From Neoehrlichia mikurensis (lineage in GTDB: Bacteria > Pseudomonadota > Alphaproteobacteria > Rickettsiales > Anaplasmataceae): a stretch of DNA of 64,000 bases. The first letter of the stretch is position 1. Every line of letters begins with the position of its first letter. Under the pieces are notes generated by a model. The model saw only the letters and a program-made list of their open reading frames with translations. It was not told where the DNA came from and ran no database searches. The translations under genes were made by a program, and so were the position numbers. Shown in pieces: positions 1 to 9,381 of the stretch. The stretch is from contig NZ_CP066557.1 of assembly GCF_019186785.1 (NCBI RefSeq), forward strand, positions 1-64,000. The letters run 5' to 3'.

Positions 1-90
1 TTCAATAAATTTCTCGCGGCGAAAACTGCTACATCCATTACCACCACTTCCAGCTTTCAAATATATCTTAGCTTCATCAATGAAATTCAT
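1..90 (-). CDS. obgE: Obg family GTPase, N-terminal end (runs off the window)
   Basis: The first 30 codons of an Obg/CgtA ribosome-associated GTPase, involved in 50S maturation and growth control. The start [19 protein letters not shown], followed by a CSSFRREKF stretch, is typical of the glycine-rich Obg fold. The G domain lies outside the window. The ATG at 88-90 overlaps the eno stop codon by 4 bases (ATGA), so the two genes are probably co-transcribed and translationally coupled. obgE usually follows rplU-rpmA; here those genes lie 2 kb away on the other strand. Positions 1-57 recur exactly at 6893-6949 in a broken copy. Confidence 0.9.
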   Translation of the reverse strand, partial: MNFIDEAKIYLKAGSGGNGCSSFRREKFIE

Positions 91-1346
91 ATTTTATAAT
101 TATATATTGAAGAAATACCTAAATGTTCCTCTATACGCAATAGCTCATTATATTTTGCTAGGCGTTCAGATCTAGATAAAGATCCGGTTTTAATTTGACC
201 ACAGTTTGTCGCTACTGCTATATGCGCAATAGTAACATCTTCTGTTTCTCCTGATCTATGAGATATGATTACATTGTAATTATATTTTTGTGCAAGCATA
301 ATAGCATTTAATGTTTCGGTTAATGTACCAATTTGATTTGGTTTAATTAATACGGCATTTGCTATATTTTTTTGAATTCCATTTTTAATTAGATTACAAT
401 TAGTAACAAATAAATCATCTCCTACTAATTGGACCTTATTTCCTAATTCTTTAGTGAGAATTTGCCATCCTTCAATATCGCTTTCTGCCATTGCATCTTC
501 TATTGATGTAATAGGATACTGAGTAATAATATCTTTATAATAATTAATTAACTCTTTACTTGTCGATATATGATTTGCAAAATTGTATATGTTATTATTG
601 TAAAACGTTGATGCTGCAATATCTAATCCTAATGTAAAATTTTGATAAAGTTTATATCCAGATTTTTCTATTGCTTCAATCATAATATCAAATACTTCTG
701 TATTTGTTTTAATATTGGGTGCAAATCCTCCTTCATCACCTATATTTGTATTGTATTTTTTTTTACGTAGTATTTTTTTTAAATTATAAAATACCTCAGC
801 AGACATTCTTATGGCTTCTTTAAATGTGGTAGCTCCCGAAGGTATAATTATAAATTCTTGAAAATCTAAGTTATTATCTGCGTGTAATCCCCCATTTATT
901 ACATTAATTAAGGGTATAGGCATTATTTTAGCTGTTGTTCCACCTAAGTATTGATATAAGGGAATATTCAAACTATTTGCTGCAGCTTTGGCAATTGCTA
1001 TAGATACACCAATAGTGGAATTTGCACCTAATCTAGATTTATTTCTAGTATCATCTATTTTAATTAGAAGATTATCAATTTCTTCTTGATGAAAAGCATT
1101 CATTTGTATTATATTACTTGCAATTTCGGAATTGATAATTTGTATTGCTTTTGTTACTCCATATCCACAGTAATAATGAGGGTCGCCATCTCTTAATTCA
1201 ATTGCTTCAAATTTTCCTACTGAAGCTCCAGAAGGAACTGAAAATCTTCCTATTGCTCCATCTGATAATGTTACTTCTACTTCTACTGTAGGATGCCCTC
1301 TGCTATCAAGAATTTCCCGTGCAAATACCTTTGTAATAGCTACCAT
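87..1346 (-). CDS. eno: Enolase (phosphopyruvate hydratase)
   Basis: Converts 2-phosphoglycerate to phosphoenolpyruvate in the cytoplasm; in glucose-non-using Ehrlichia it would serve gluconeogenesis (inference). At 419 residues it is of normal length. Visible family motifs: GHPTVEVEV near the N-terminus, the IGDEGGFAP stretch around residue 203, SIEDAMAE with a metal-ligand acid, [13 protein letters not shown] near residue 335, and SHRSGETED near 365. The start ATG is supported by the standard [17 protein letters not shown] opening. Its TGA overlaps the ATG of obgE. Downstream of rplU in many genomes lies obgE, so this eno-obgE pairing is a local rearrangement. Confidence 0.97.
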   Translation of the reverse strand: MVAITKVFAREILDSRGHPTVEVEVTLSDGAIGRFSVPSGASVGKFEAIELRDGDPHYYCGYGVTKAIQIINSEIASNIIQMNAFHQEEIDNLLIKIDDTRNKSRLGANSTIGVSIAIAKAAANSLNIPLYQYLGGTTAKIMPIPLINVINGGLHADNNLDFQEFIIIPSGATTFKEAIRMSAEVFYNLKKILRKKKYNTNIGDEGGFAPNIKTNTEVFDIMIEAIEKSGYKLYQNFTLGLDIAASTFYNNNIYNFANHISTSKELINYYKDIITQYPITSIEDAMAESDIEGWQILTKELGNKVQLVGDDLFVTNCNLIKNGIQKNIANAVLIKPNQIGTLTETLNAIMLAQKYNYNVIISHRSGETEDVTIAHIAVATNCGQIKTGSLSRSERLAKYNELLRIEEHLGISSIYNYKI

Positions 1347-1992
1347 AAATTTATTTTGTGTTTATTTTAATAATAGTAACTATAAAAAATTTTTATAAAA
1401 AGTAAACAATAGTTTATACAGGTTATGAATACTTGGTGATGGATTAATGTTATAAATAAGTAAAATATATTATATAATTAGCATTATAACTGATTGTTCA
1501 AAACATAATGCAAATACTTCTAAAATGATAGGTATATTTCATAATATTTTAAATATATATTTATTTTTTTAATAAAAATATTTTAATTATTAATATTAAT
1601 AAGGAATTAATTATGATTAACTTATATTTGAAAGATAATATAAAAATATTTATGTAATCATTTAGAATTTTTCAATTTATAGAAAGTAAATATTTCTAAT
1701 GATTACTACAGAAATGATTATATTATTTAGAAAATATAAAAAAATAACATTAAATAAGGATAAATGTCCTATTATTTCTGGAAGTATTAATATTTATTAT
1801 ATATTTTATATAAAGTAGAATGTTACAACTAAGACAATAAATTATTCTATAATATACGTTTTATTATTGCTTATTTTACTATTAATAATTATAATCTACC
1901 ACGTTACTGTTAATTATTTTTAATAAAGTAAAAAACTAAGATAGTGTAATTTTATTAGTAGCGATTATTTAATATTAATTTTAATAATGCTA
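1347..1992. other. Intergenic, AT-rich
   Basis: About 650 bases between the divergent eno and rplU. It should hold both promoters. I see no convincing ORF, RNA gene or strong repeat; the sequence is dominated by A/T runs. Confidence 0.5.
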
Positions 1993-2022
1993 TTGACATA
2001 TTATTGCATATTGATCAATATT
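1993..2022 (+). promoter_or_regulatory. Candidate sigma70 promoter of rplU-rpmA
   Basis: A perfect -35 TTGACA at 1993-1998 is followed after 18 bases by AATATT (2017-2022), a 4/6 match to the -10 box. It lies 23 bases before the rplU ATG, which would give a short leader. The -10 assignment is uncertain because the area is all A/T. Confidence 0.4.
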
Positions 2023-2045
2023 CTTTATAAACTTGAGAGATTTAT

Positions 2046-2357
2046 ATGTTTGCTATTATTGAAACTGGTGGAAAGCAATATAAAGTAAAAGAGCAGGATG
2101 TTATTAAAGTTGAAAAAATCAAGCATGATGTAGGTGAAACTATAACATTAAATAATGTTGTTGCTTTTAGTAGTAGATTAAATCATCTTTCTTGCATGGG
2201 GAAAATTTCTGTAATTGCTGAAGTGATAGAACAGTGTCGTGATAAAAAAATTATAGTTTTTAAGAAAAAACGTCGTAAGAACTATAGAAGGAAAAATGGT
2301 CATAGACAATATATGACAGTTTTACGTATTACCAAGATAAATGATAATATGGAGTAA
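2046..2357 (+). CDS. rplU: 50S ribosomal protein L21
   Basis: Ribosomal protein of the large subunit that binds 23S rRNA. The opening [18 protein letters not shown] is the L21 signature, and the C-terminal half has the basic [16 protein letters not shown] stretch. At 103 residues it matches the usual length. It is followed after 3 bases by rpmA, the standard L21-L27 pair, so the two are co-transcribed. The promoter candidate is just upstream. Confidence 0.97.
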   Translation: MFAIIETGGKQYKVKEQDVIKVEKIKHDVGETITLNNVVAFSSRLNHLSCMGKISVIAEVIEQCRDKKIIVFKKKRRKNYRRKNGHRQYMTVLRITKINDNME

Positions 2358-2360
2358 TGT

Positions 2361-2627
2361 ATGGCTACAAAAAAATCTGGTGGTAGTTCCTGTAATGGAA
2401 GAGATTCTAAGGGCAGGAGGTTAGGGGTTAAAAAATTTGGCAGTGAGAAAGTTATACCTGGGAATATAATAGTACGTCAAAGGGGTACAAAATATCATCC
2501 TGGTAAAAATGTTGGTATAGGAAAGGATCATACTATTTTTGCTAAAATTTCAGGTTTTGTTTATTTTAGAAAAGGTGCTTTAAAAAGAACTTTTATTGAT
2601 GTTCTTGAAGAAAAAAATATTGGATAG
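2361..2627 (+). CDS. rpmA: 50S ribosomal protein L27
   Basis: Large-subunit protein near the peptidyl-transferase centre. It starts [20 protein letters not shown], the L27 N-terminal arm, and contains the conserved [15 protein letters not shown] segment. The 88 residues are the normal size. It lies 3 bases after rplU and 6 bases before a tRNA-Ile gene, suggesting one transcript. obgE, which usually follows rpmA, is instead next to eno. Confidence 0.97.
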   Translation: MATKKSGGSSCNGRDSKGRRLGVKKFGSEKVIPGNIIVRQRGTKYHPGKNVGIGKDHTIFAKISGFVYFRKGALKRTFIDVLEEKNIG

Positions 2628-2633
2628 CTTTAA

Positions 2634-2710
<77 letters not shown>

Positions 2711-3372
2711 TTTAAAGAGTTTACTGAGGTAAATTATATTTAATTTTATCCTGAAGGAATTATAAGGGCTTTTTTATTTATTTTACCCGATAAAGTGTTA
2801 TATTTTATTGTATGAATATGTTTTATATTACGGTCTTTTATAATTTATATTAATTCTATAATACAAGTTTATGTCATATTTTAAAATGTTATTTAAGTAA
2901 ATAATTTGGTATAAATCTTTCAGTATAGGTAATATAATAATTATTATGCTTTATTTTAACCAACTTGTTATATTTTTTCTACACAAAAAAGAATGTGCTT
3001 ATATAGCTGAATTTTATATAAAGTAAATTAATTGTTAGGCTTTTATGTTTATTTAAAATGTAAAAGAAATTTTGTTTTTTTATACTAAAAGTATAAAAAG
3101 GCAAATTTTAATAATATTAAAGAATTATTTTTTGATGAATTATTTCATTTTAGAACTAAATAATTTTTATTATATGATTAATATAATTATTGTCATTCAT
3201 CGAATGTAGTAATATCAATAAAAATCGAACTCTATTTTTTGTAGTATCATCTATTTTTCTTTTAATTATGAAAGGATTTATACTATTAAGTATAATTTCT
3301 ATTATTAATAATTACTAAATTCTTGACATAAATAAGGTTTTTTATTAATTAGTGTAATTATAACATATGTAA
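2711..3372. other. Intergenic with one AT-rich hairpin
   Basis: About 660 bases. The only structure I see is a near-perfect hairpin at 3077-3099, with arms TTTTTATACT and AGTATAAAAA and a 3-base loop. A TTGACA at 3323-3328 could serve the next gene but has no well-spaced -10 box. No ORF is supported. Confidence 0.45.
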
Positions 3373-4401
3373 ATGATGACTACTCAAAAATTAGAGTTAT
3401 GTAAGGTTTTATTAAAGAATCTTATACATGATATATATGGTTTTTTTTTTGATAGTATAAAAAAAATTATTATTGCTGATTCCACTAAAGAAGAATTATT
3501 GGGAAATGTTTTTATACAGGATATTGTGCTTGATATTAACAATGACCAATGCAGTAGGTTACTTGATCACATAATAAGTGACTTAACCTTTTTTAAAGAT
3601 TTAGCTAAGGAAGTAGATAATAAAGTTATATTTATAAATTTTCAAGATGTTGCTTTAGAACAAAGACCATTAATAATAGGACATATATTTTCAGTAATTA
3701 TTAACATAACAAGTAACTATATAACCTTTGATAAGGTACAAATATTATTTTCATATGATAGTAGGTTTTTTAAAAATAAAATTTGTCAAAAAGGTATTTG
3801 CCTTTTTCTATATGATATTTTGACAAAATTCAAAAATCATATTAGAGAATTACAAGCTGATTTAAGCTATGTAAGTGATATTTTTGATAAATTAAAGCAA
3901 TATACTAATTATAAAAAATCATTATCAAATTGTTGCAATCAGGATTTTAGAATTTTAGTATATGTAATATTAGCTGTACTTAGTGGATATTGTGAAATTA
4001 AGGTAATAAAAAATCAGTTATCATGTAACATACCAGATAATGAGCAGATACAAAAGAAAGCTATGTTTTTTTTGCGGTACATACTATCTACTTGTGATAT
4101 TTATCAGGACTTGATTAATAAAATATATATGTATCATCATAAGCAAATATTTCATCATGTTTTATATGAGGGTATTACTAAAGTATTAGCTACTAATAAA
4201 CATCAACAAGAAATTGCTGATAAGAAAAAAGTTAATATGCATAAATTTATTGTTTTAAATAGTGCAATTTTAATATTGTTTAATATTCAAGAAAGCTTAT
4301 GTGTTAGTTTTTATTCTAAAAATAGTGATATAAAAGCTGAACATAAATTGAATAATACACATATAGAACCAGTGACTATTAAGAAGAAGTTTAAATTATA
4401 A
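3373..4401 (+). CDS. Hypothetical protein, 342 residues
   Basis: I do not recognise this protein. It is mostly helical-looking and rich in Ile, Lys, Asn and Cys. There is no N-terminal signal peptide. A hydrophobic stretch lies near residues 290-310 (FIVLNSAILILFNI), followed by a polar, basic C-terminus ending KKKFKL. The long uninterrupted frame in 27% G+C-type DNA argues for a real gene. It stands alone, with about 0.7 kb of gene-free DNA before and 1.2 kb after. It may be lineage-specific; an effector or surface role would be guesswork. Two adjacent ATGs occur at the start and either could be used. Confidence 0.7.
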   Translation: MMTTQKLELCKVLLKNLIHDIYGFFFDSIKKIIIADSTKEELLGNVFIQDIVLDINNDQCSRLLDHIISDLTFFKDLAKEVDNKVIFINFQDVALEQRPLIIGHIFSVIINITSNYITFDKVQILFSYDSRFFKNKICQKGICLFLYDILTKFKNHIRELQADLSYVSDIFDKLKQYTNYKKSLSNCCNQDFRILVYVILAVLSGYCEIKVIKNQLSCNIPDNEQIQKKAMFFLRYILSTCDIYQDLINKIYMYHHKQIFHHVLYEGITKVLATNKHQQEIADKKKVNMHKFIVLNSAILILFNIQESLCVSFYSKNSDIKAEHKLNNTHIEPVTIKKKFKL

Positions 4402-5505
4402 TTTATTATTACTGTAAAAAATAAGGCTCATAATATTTATTATAATAAGAAATTATGATAGGTAAATCTATATACAAGTATTAACAAGTATATACATATA
4501 TTTTTCACATTTGTATTCGTATTATCATATGAATTAGCACTTGATTTATTTACTGATCTTAAAAATTTGCAGAATAGAAATTCTATATTGTAAGATTTAT
4601 TATGTTCTAATTATAAAAATAGCATTCCTATAATTTTACTATTTATAATAATGATTCCTACAAGTATTTATATATAATTGTTGAATAACATATAATATAG
4701 GAGTGTTGATAAAGCAAAATGATAAAAAAGTATATCTTTTTACATAAAAAATATGTCGTAATTTTTTATAAGCGCTTTTTTAGTTATTATATCTTTTAAT
4801 TAGCTTTAACATTAGTTAATAAAATATCTTATTGAATAATATACTTAATTACATAGTATATAAAATACAATTTATTTATATTGTTAGGGTAGAAGGTTCT
4901 TGCAAAAAAAAACTATAATTGTTTTTTAACTATTATTATGTTACACTAATAAATTAAACTTAACATATTAATATTAGTGTAAAATCATATAAGATTTTAT
5001 CTTAATAAGATATATGTAGTATATTATATGTATACAACAAAAAATTATTATTTTAAATATATTATGTTATACTTTATGATAAGTTTTTTTAAAGCAGGAT
5101 AGCATAAAGAGAAGTGGTTACTATGTTATCAAGAGTATCTTTTTAAATATAAGGAGAGAAATTCAATATTAAAGTGCGATTTTATAATTTCAATATTGTT
5201 TTTTCTATCTTTATTCATGTTATGAAATAGCATTTTTAATAATTTTATTATATGCAATTATCAATATTAAAAGTATTTTATTATCCACAATTATGATATA
5301 TAAATGTATTCAATTATAAATTAAGTATATTTCTTTATAAGACAACGCCTTATATTGTAAAAAATTATTTAGTATCTTATAAGTCTTTTATAGATAAAAG
5401 GTAATTCATAGTAAATTTAACTCATTATTTTAGAAATAGTATTTTTTATAAACTCTGCTTTTTATATAAAATGAATTTACTAGTATTTTTATTAATAATA
5501 ATATA
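4402..5505. other. Intergenic, AT-rich, nothing recognised
   Basis: About 1.1 kb of A/T-rich sequence between two hypothetical genes. Read in both directions I found only very short open stretches, no RNA gene and no strong repeat. It may be a fully decayed gene region. Confidence 0.4.
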
Positions 5506-5533
5506 TTGACGAACTATCATGAATTTCTATGCT
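5506..5533 (+). promoter_or_regulatory. Candidate promoter of the 111-residue ORF
   Basis: TTGACG (5506-5511) and TATGCT (5528-5533) with a 16-base spacer lie 50 bases before the ATG at 5584. This is among the better -35/-10 pairs in the gene-free DNA here. Confidence 0.4.
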
Positions 5534-5583
5534 TGTAAAGTAGTGATTTTAACGTAATTTCTTAGTTATATCATAAAATTTAT

Positions 5584-5919
5584 ATGTTTTGGCAACTTCC
5601 TGCAAATTTTAATATTGAAGTATTACAAGACAAGCTTGATGCATTTTTACAAAAAAATAAGTTAATAAATAAAAATATGTCAGCACATGCACTTCAATCA
5701 CAATTAGGTATTAATAATTATTTTGAATATTTCGGTATATGCAAAAGTAAAAGTAATCTTGTAATAACATCAGATTGCAGCTGGTATAGCGAACACCAAA
5801 ATATGCTGTATGAACACAAAAGTGCTAAAAATAAAACATACAGCCATAATAATCCAGTAATACAAAATCCACAACCTCAAAATGTCATTTCGTATTATGA
5901 AATAACAATTAAAAGATAA
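5584..5919 (+). CDS. Hypothetical protein, 111 residues
   Basis: Not recognised. The sequence is soluble-looking: an N-terminal half that could form helices (NFNIEVLQDKLDAFLQKN), a central part rich in Tyr, Ser and Asn, and a Pro/Gln-containing tail (NNPVIQNPQPQN). It has no signal peptide or membrane segment. Support for a real gene comes from a promoter-like element upstream, ordinary codon use and complexity higher than the surrounding A/T runs. It is isolated, with 1.2 kb of empty DNA before it. Probably lineage-specific. Confidence 0.5.
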   Translation: MFWQLPANFNIEVLQDKLDAFLQKNKLINKNMSAHALQSQLGINNYFEYFGICKSKSNLVITSDCSWYSEHQNMLYEHKSAKNKTYSHNNPVIQNPQPQNVISYYEITIKR

Positions 5920-6075
5920 ATCTATAAATAAAATTATGATAAAATGTTGTACTTGATATATTTGTATAAGAATTAACTAATATTATATTTTAATGAATTA
6001 TTTAAAATTAAAGATCAACAAAATTAATAACACACTGTATTTTTTCAATTTTATAAAATTATCTTTTTAATATAT

Positions 6076-6291
6076 ATGTTAAACTATATTAAATTAAAAA
6101 TGAGTTCTGGTACGCAAAATATTATAGTGACTTCAATCACTCAACCATTATATAAGAAAAAAATTATTTCAATAGCAAAGGATGCTGCTAAAGCTGCAAA
6201 TCTTTATAATAAAGTAAAAGAACTAAATGATAAAGATACTCAATCCCCTGTTCTTGGAATAAAAGATGCAATTAGAATTTCTCAAATGTGA
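6076..6291 (+). CDS. Small hypothetical protein with a KAANLYNK motif
   Basis: A 71-residue ORF of unknown function. Residues around 32-50 (IISIAKDAAKAANLYNKVK) closely match the C-terminus of the small membrane ORF at 8923-9135, with 13 of 22 residues identical and a shared DNA core near CTAAAGCTGCAAATC. The two are probably distant paralogues. This copy lacks an obvious N-terminal membrane helix, so it may be a rearranged or partial member. It has an ATG start and lies 156 bases after the previous ORF. Confidence 0.45.
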   Translation: MLNYIKLKMSSGTQNIIVTSITQPLYKKKIISIAKDAAKAANLYNKVKELNDKDTQSPVLGIKDAIRISQM

Positions 6292-6655
6292 TTATATGCT
6301 AATTTAGATAGTATTAAAACTTTATTATTAAAGTACATTTTTGAGTTTCTTTTACTATTATTTACTATATTTGCATTGTTAGATAGTATGTAACTAACTG
6401 AATTAGATATAAAATTAAAAAAATTATAAAAGGTAGTATTGATTGTATTTATATTATTTTTTAAACTAAAAGTAATTAAGTAATAAAGGCTATTATAAGT
6501 TGTAATATTACTGTCAATTATATTGTACTAGGTTTTATTGATACACTTGTGATAAAAGTATTATCGGAAAAGTAAAATTATATCTTGAAGAATAAAGTAT
6601 TGAATGTAACTATATAAATATAATCTTTATCTAATAATATATTAAGTAATATATA
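6292..6655. other. Intergenic, nothing recognised
   Basis: About 360 A/T-rich bases between a small ORF and the obgE fragment. I see no ORF, RNA gene or clear repeat. Confidence 0.4.
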
Positions 6656-6949
6656 TCAACTGCTATAAAGATAATAAGCTGTATATTTTTTATTAATTTG
6701 TGTACCTAAAGGTACTTTTATTATTGTATTTTTACCTGACAATCCATATTTATTATTACTAGATCCATTTTTGCCATTAGCTGATTTTATATGATGTTTA
6801 TATTTTAAATGTAATAGCGTATTTAAATGAATATCAGTAACTAAAATAATGTCACCTCCATCACCACCATTGCCTCCATTAGGACCACCAAATTCAATAA
6901 ATTTCTCGCGGCGAAAACTGCTACATCCATTACCACCACTTCCAGCTTT
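6656..6949 (-). pseudogene. Truncated copy of the obgE 5' region
   Basis: On the minus strand this reads [15 protein letters not shown] onward through [13 protein letters not shown] to [10 protein letters not shown], that is the Obg N-terminal domain from about codon 12 to about codon 90. It then runs into unrelated codons and a TGA at 6656-6658. The first 11 codons and the ATG are missing, and the whole G domain is absent. Positions 6893-6949 are identical over 57 bases to 1-57, the start of the intact obgE. The reading frame is undamaged across the copied part, which suggests a recent duplication or gene conversion. It is unlikely to make a functional GTPase. Confidence 0.9.
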
Positions 6950-7093
6950 ATATATAATAGATAAGAGCCATATATTTATTTAAAATATATTACTAATATA
7001 AAATTAGCAGTACTTAACTTTAAACTATTAATCATATTTACTGATTAAAAAATTATTATATAATCATATATAATTCATTATATTTTAATAAAA

Positions 7094-7399
7094 TTATTTA
7101 TCCTTTAATTTTGCACTTGCAACTAAACTTTCATTAAAAAAATTACCTTTAACTTGCTTTGCTAACACAATATAGTTATTACGCTTTAAGTATTTTGCTG
7201 CAAGTTTTATTAATCTATCAGGACGATTAAGATAATGCCATTCTGCTTGTAATTCATTAATTTCAGCATTAATTTTTATAATATCTTTTTTAACTTGTAG
7301 TAAAGATCTTTGCATATCTTGAACGTAAAACTTAATCTTAAATAAACTTACAATACTTAAACACAATATAAATATAAATAATGTTAACTTATATTTCAT
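7094..7399 (-). CDS. ftsL: Cell division protein FtsL
   Basis: A 101-residue bitopic membrane protein. One N-terminal transmembrane helix (about residues 4-24) is followed by a coiled-coil segment (VQDMQRSLLQVKKDIIKIN) and the family-type motif LQAEWHYLNRPDRLIKLA. FtsL normally joins FtsB and FtsQ at the septum to recruit FtsW/FtsI. Position supports the call: it follows mraZ and rsmH as in the dcw cluster, 10 bases after rsmH. No ftsI or mur genes follow, so the cluster is cut short here, in keeping with the reduced cell wall of Ehrlichia. Confidence 0.85.
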   Translation of the reverse strand: MKYKLTLFIFILCLSIVSLFKIKFYVQDMQRSLLQVKKDIIKINAEINELQAEWHYLNRPDRLIKLAAKYLKRNNYIVLAKQVKGNFFNESLVASAKLKDK

Positions 7400-7409
7400 A
7401 GTTATAACC

Positions 7410-8288
7410 TTATAGTTTTAATATTGAACGTAATTTTGCAGATCTTGATCTTGGATTATTATTGATTTCTTCTAATGTTGGCTGAATGATCTTTTTATTT
7501 AATAATTTAAATTTTTTCGTATCATTACACAAATATTTAAAGATTCTTTTTGTAATTCTATCTTCTAATGAATGGAAAGATATTACAATAATTTTACCAT
7601 TAGTATTTAATACCTCAGATGCACATTTTAATCCTTTTTCTAATTCTTCTAATTCATTATTAACTAATATCCTTATTGCTTGAAAGGTTCTAGTGGCTGG
7701 ATCAATACTATTAACTTTACTACGAGGAACAACAGAACTTATAATTGATGCAAGTTCTTTCGTATTCTTTATTAATTTTCCTTTTCTAGCATTAACAATA
7801 GCTTTAGCAACTTTTCTTGCATATCTTTCTCCTCCATATTGATAAATAATATTTGCCATATCTTCTTCACGCATTGTGTTAACAAATGTTGCAGCATTTA
7901 TAGGTGAAGAAACATCCATTCTCATATCAAGGGGACCATCTCTCATAAAAGAAAATCCCCTACTACCATCATCAAGTTGTACTGAAGATAATCCTAAATC
8001 AAATATAACTCCGTCAACTTTATTAATATTAAGATCACAAATAATATTTTTAATATTACTAAACTTATCTCTATAAAAAGCAATCCTGCTAGGAAAATCT
8101 TGAGCTAATTGGTAATAAAAAATTTTTGCATTAGCATCTTGATCAATAGCATATACTTTACAATTAGCAGATTTTTGTAATATTTCTCTACTATATCCAC
8201 CAGTTCCAAAAGTAGCATCTATGTATATATTATCATCTTGAGGAGATAAAATATCAATTACTTCTTTTAATAAAACAGGAATATGCAT
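7410..8288 (-). CDS. rsmH: 16S rRNA (cytosine(1402)-N(4))-methyltransferase
   Basis: Uses S-adenosylmethionine to methylate N4 of C1402 in 16S rRNA. It starts MHIPVLLKEVIDIL. The SAM site is seen in YIDATFGTGGYSREIL (residues about 22-37), with the further family motifs GVIFDLGLSSVQLDD, RGFSFMRDGPLDMRMD and ISFHSLEDRITK. At 292 residues the length is normal (about 290-320). It lies 5 bases after mraZ and shares its promoter, so it should be under MraZ control. Confidence 0.96.
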   Translation of the reverse strand: MHIPVLLKEVIDILSPQDDNIYIDATFGTGGYSREILQKSANCKVYAIDQDANAKIFYYQLAQDFPSRIAFYRDKFSNIKNIICDLNINKVDGVIFDLGLSSVQLDDGSRGFSFMRDGPLDMRMDVSSPINAATFVNTMREEDMANIIYQYGGERYARKVAKAIVNARKGKLIKNTKELASIISSVVPRSKVNSIDPATRTFQAIRILVNNELEELEKGLKCASEVLNTNGKIIVISFHSLEDRITKRIFKYLCNDTKKFKLLNKKIIQPTLEEINNNPRSRSAKLRSILKL

Positions 8289-8293
8289 ATTAA

Positions 8294-8749
8294 CTACTTA
8301 TTAAAAAATATTTTATCTTTTTCGGATTCAACAATTTGTGTCATTTTTTCTTTATATTTTTCAAATTTATCAGGATTCCAAATTTCAAAAATTCTTCCTT
8401 TCCCTACAAAAATAGCTTGATCTTTAATACCAACTTCAGAAAGTAATTTTTTAGGTATTACAACCCTTCCATCTTGATCGAATGATACATTAATACTATT
8501 ACCTAATAAAAATGTAAAAAATGCATCTTTTATCTCAGGTAGTACTTGCATTTGCTCAATATTAATATTCAACATTTCCATACGTTTTATACTTGAACCT
8601 TCAAGACAATCATTTAAATAGGATTTATTTATAATTAATCCTGATAATATAGAATTTTCATTTTCTAACACCAATCTAAATGATGCAGGTATTGATACTC
8701 TACCTTTAACATCAACCTTATTATAGTATGTAGATAAAAATAACTTCAT
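8294..8749 (-). CDS. mraZ: Transcriptional regulator MraZ
   Basis: AbrB-like DNA-binding protein that heads the division/cell-wall cluster and, in E. coli, represses it by binding phased direct repeats in its own promoter. The two SpoVT/AbrB-type halves show DVKGRVSIPASFR (about residues 13-26) and DQDGRVVIPKKLL (about 95-108). The 151 residues fit the family. It begins the operon mraZ-rsmH-ftsL. Directly upstream sits a promoter followed by four TATGG boxes spaced exactly 10 bases apart, the layout expected for autoregulation. Confidence 0.95.
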   Translation of the reverse strand: MKLFLSTYYNKVDVKGRVSIPASFRLVLENENSILSGLIINKSYLNDCLEGSSIKRMEMLNINIEQMQVLPEIKDAFFTFLLGNSINVSFDQDGRVVIPKKLLSEVGIKDQAIFVGKGRIFEIWNPDKFEKYKEKMTQIVESEKDKIFFNK

Positions 8750-8769
8750 AGTAAAACATTATCATCTAA

Positions 8770-8804
8770 TATGGTAAAATATGGGTTAATATGGAAATTT
8801 ATGG
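8770..8804. promoter_or_regulatory. MraZ-type operator: four TATGG boxes at 10-bp period
   Basis: TATGG occurs at 8770, 8780, 8790 and 8800 on the plus strand, each followed by a different 5-base spacer. One helical turn separates the boxes. Known MraZ sites are short G-rich repeats with 5-base spacers, so this matches in geometry; the box orientation is opposite to the gene. The array starts one base beyond the -10 element and ends 20 bases before the mraZ ATG, so bound protein would block initiation. Confidence 0.75.
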
Positions 8805-8805
8805 A

Positions 8806-8835
8806 ATAATAATCAAATTTATATAAAATAGTCAA
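8806..8835 (-). promoter_or_regulatory. Promoter of mraZ-rsmH-ftsL
   Basis: Reading the minus strand, TTGACT (8835-8830) and TATTAT (8811-8806) are separated by 18 bases, a 5/6 match at each box. Transcription would begin inside the TATGG array. Confidence 0.7.
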
Positions 8836-8922
8836 TTTTTTTTATCTTGATCTGTGACCATAAATTAAATTTATTATTTTGATAAGACATTTTACGTCAA
8901 ACATTAGCACTATTTCATTGAA

Positions 8923-9135
8923 TTATCTTGCCTTATTATAAAGATTTGCAGCTTTAGTATTGTTTTTTATTATTGAAGTAATTTTTTCTGATGTAATAAT
9001 TTCATTATTAAGGTTATTACTAAATTTTATGTTTAAAAGATTACTATCTTTAATGAATTTATTAGTTAATATACTACCTATTAATACAATTATAGATAGT
9101 GTATAATAGTAAAAGAAAGTCAAAAATATACTCAA
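8923..9135 (-). CDS. Small membrane protein with a KAANLYNK C-terminus
   Basis: A 70-residue ORF of unknown function. It opens with a hydrophobic helix (FYYYTLSIIVLIGSIL, about residues 8-23) and ends TKAANLYNKAR, matching the 6076-6291 ORF. No ATG is available; the frame begins at a TTG (9133-9135), so the true start is uncertain and the ORF may be a remnant. It lies upstream of the mraZ promoter on the same strand. A single-pass membrane peptide is the most that can be said. Confidence 0.4.
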   Translation of the reverse strand: MSIFLTFFYYYTLSIIVLIGSILTNKFIKDSNLLNIKFSNNLNNEIITSEKITSIIKNNTKAANLYNKAR

Positions 9136-9381
9136 GTAAGTATTAAGAAATATCTTTAAATGTATTATTAACTATGTATTTTTGATTTATTGATTACATT
9201 TAGTTGTAACAAATTCTTTTAATTTTTGTACATTTTTATCATTAGATTCTATAGTGTTTATATAATGTTGTAGTCAATTCAAGTTTGCTTGTTGTTATAT
9301 GACACTGTGTTAATACAGTGAAAACACATTTATATTCCTTACTGCATTGCTTATTATTAGCAATATTATTTTGCTAGATAA
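9136..9381. other. Gene-free stretch with a short open piece and small inverted repeat
   Basis: Minus strand at about 9187-9265 reads a C-terminus-like piece (NDKNVQKLKEFVTTKCNQ then stop) that I cannot assign. A small palindrome, CACTGT-6-ACAGTG, lies at 9303-9320. The gene-free region continues to 9836 and includes the two fragments listed next. Confidence 0.35.

Noticed and set aside
1347..2045. Possible replication origin in AT-rich DNA
   Set aside because: I saw no clustered DnaA boxes or neighbouring origin genes; A/T richness is general here.
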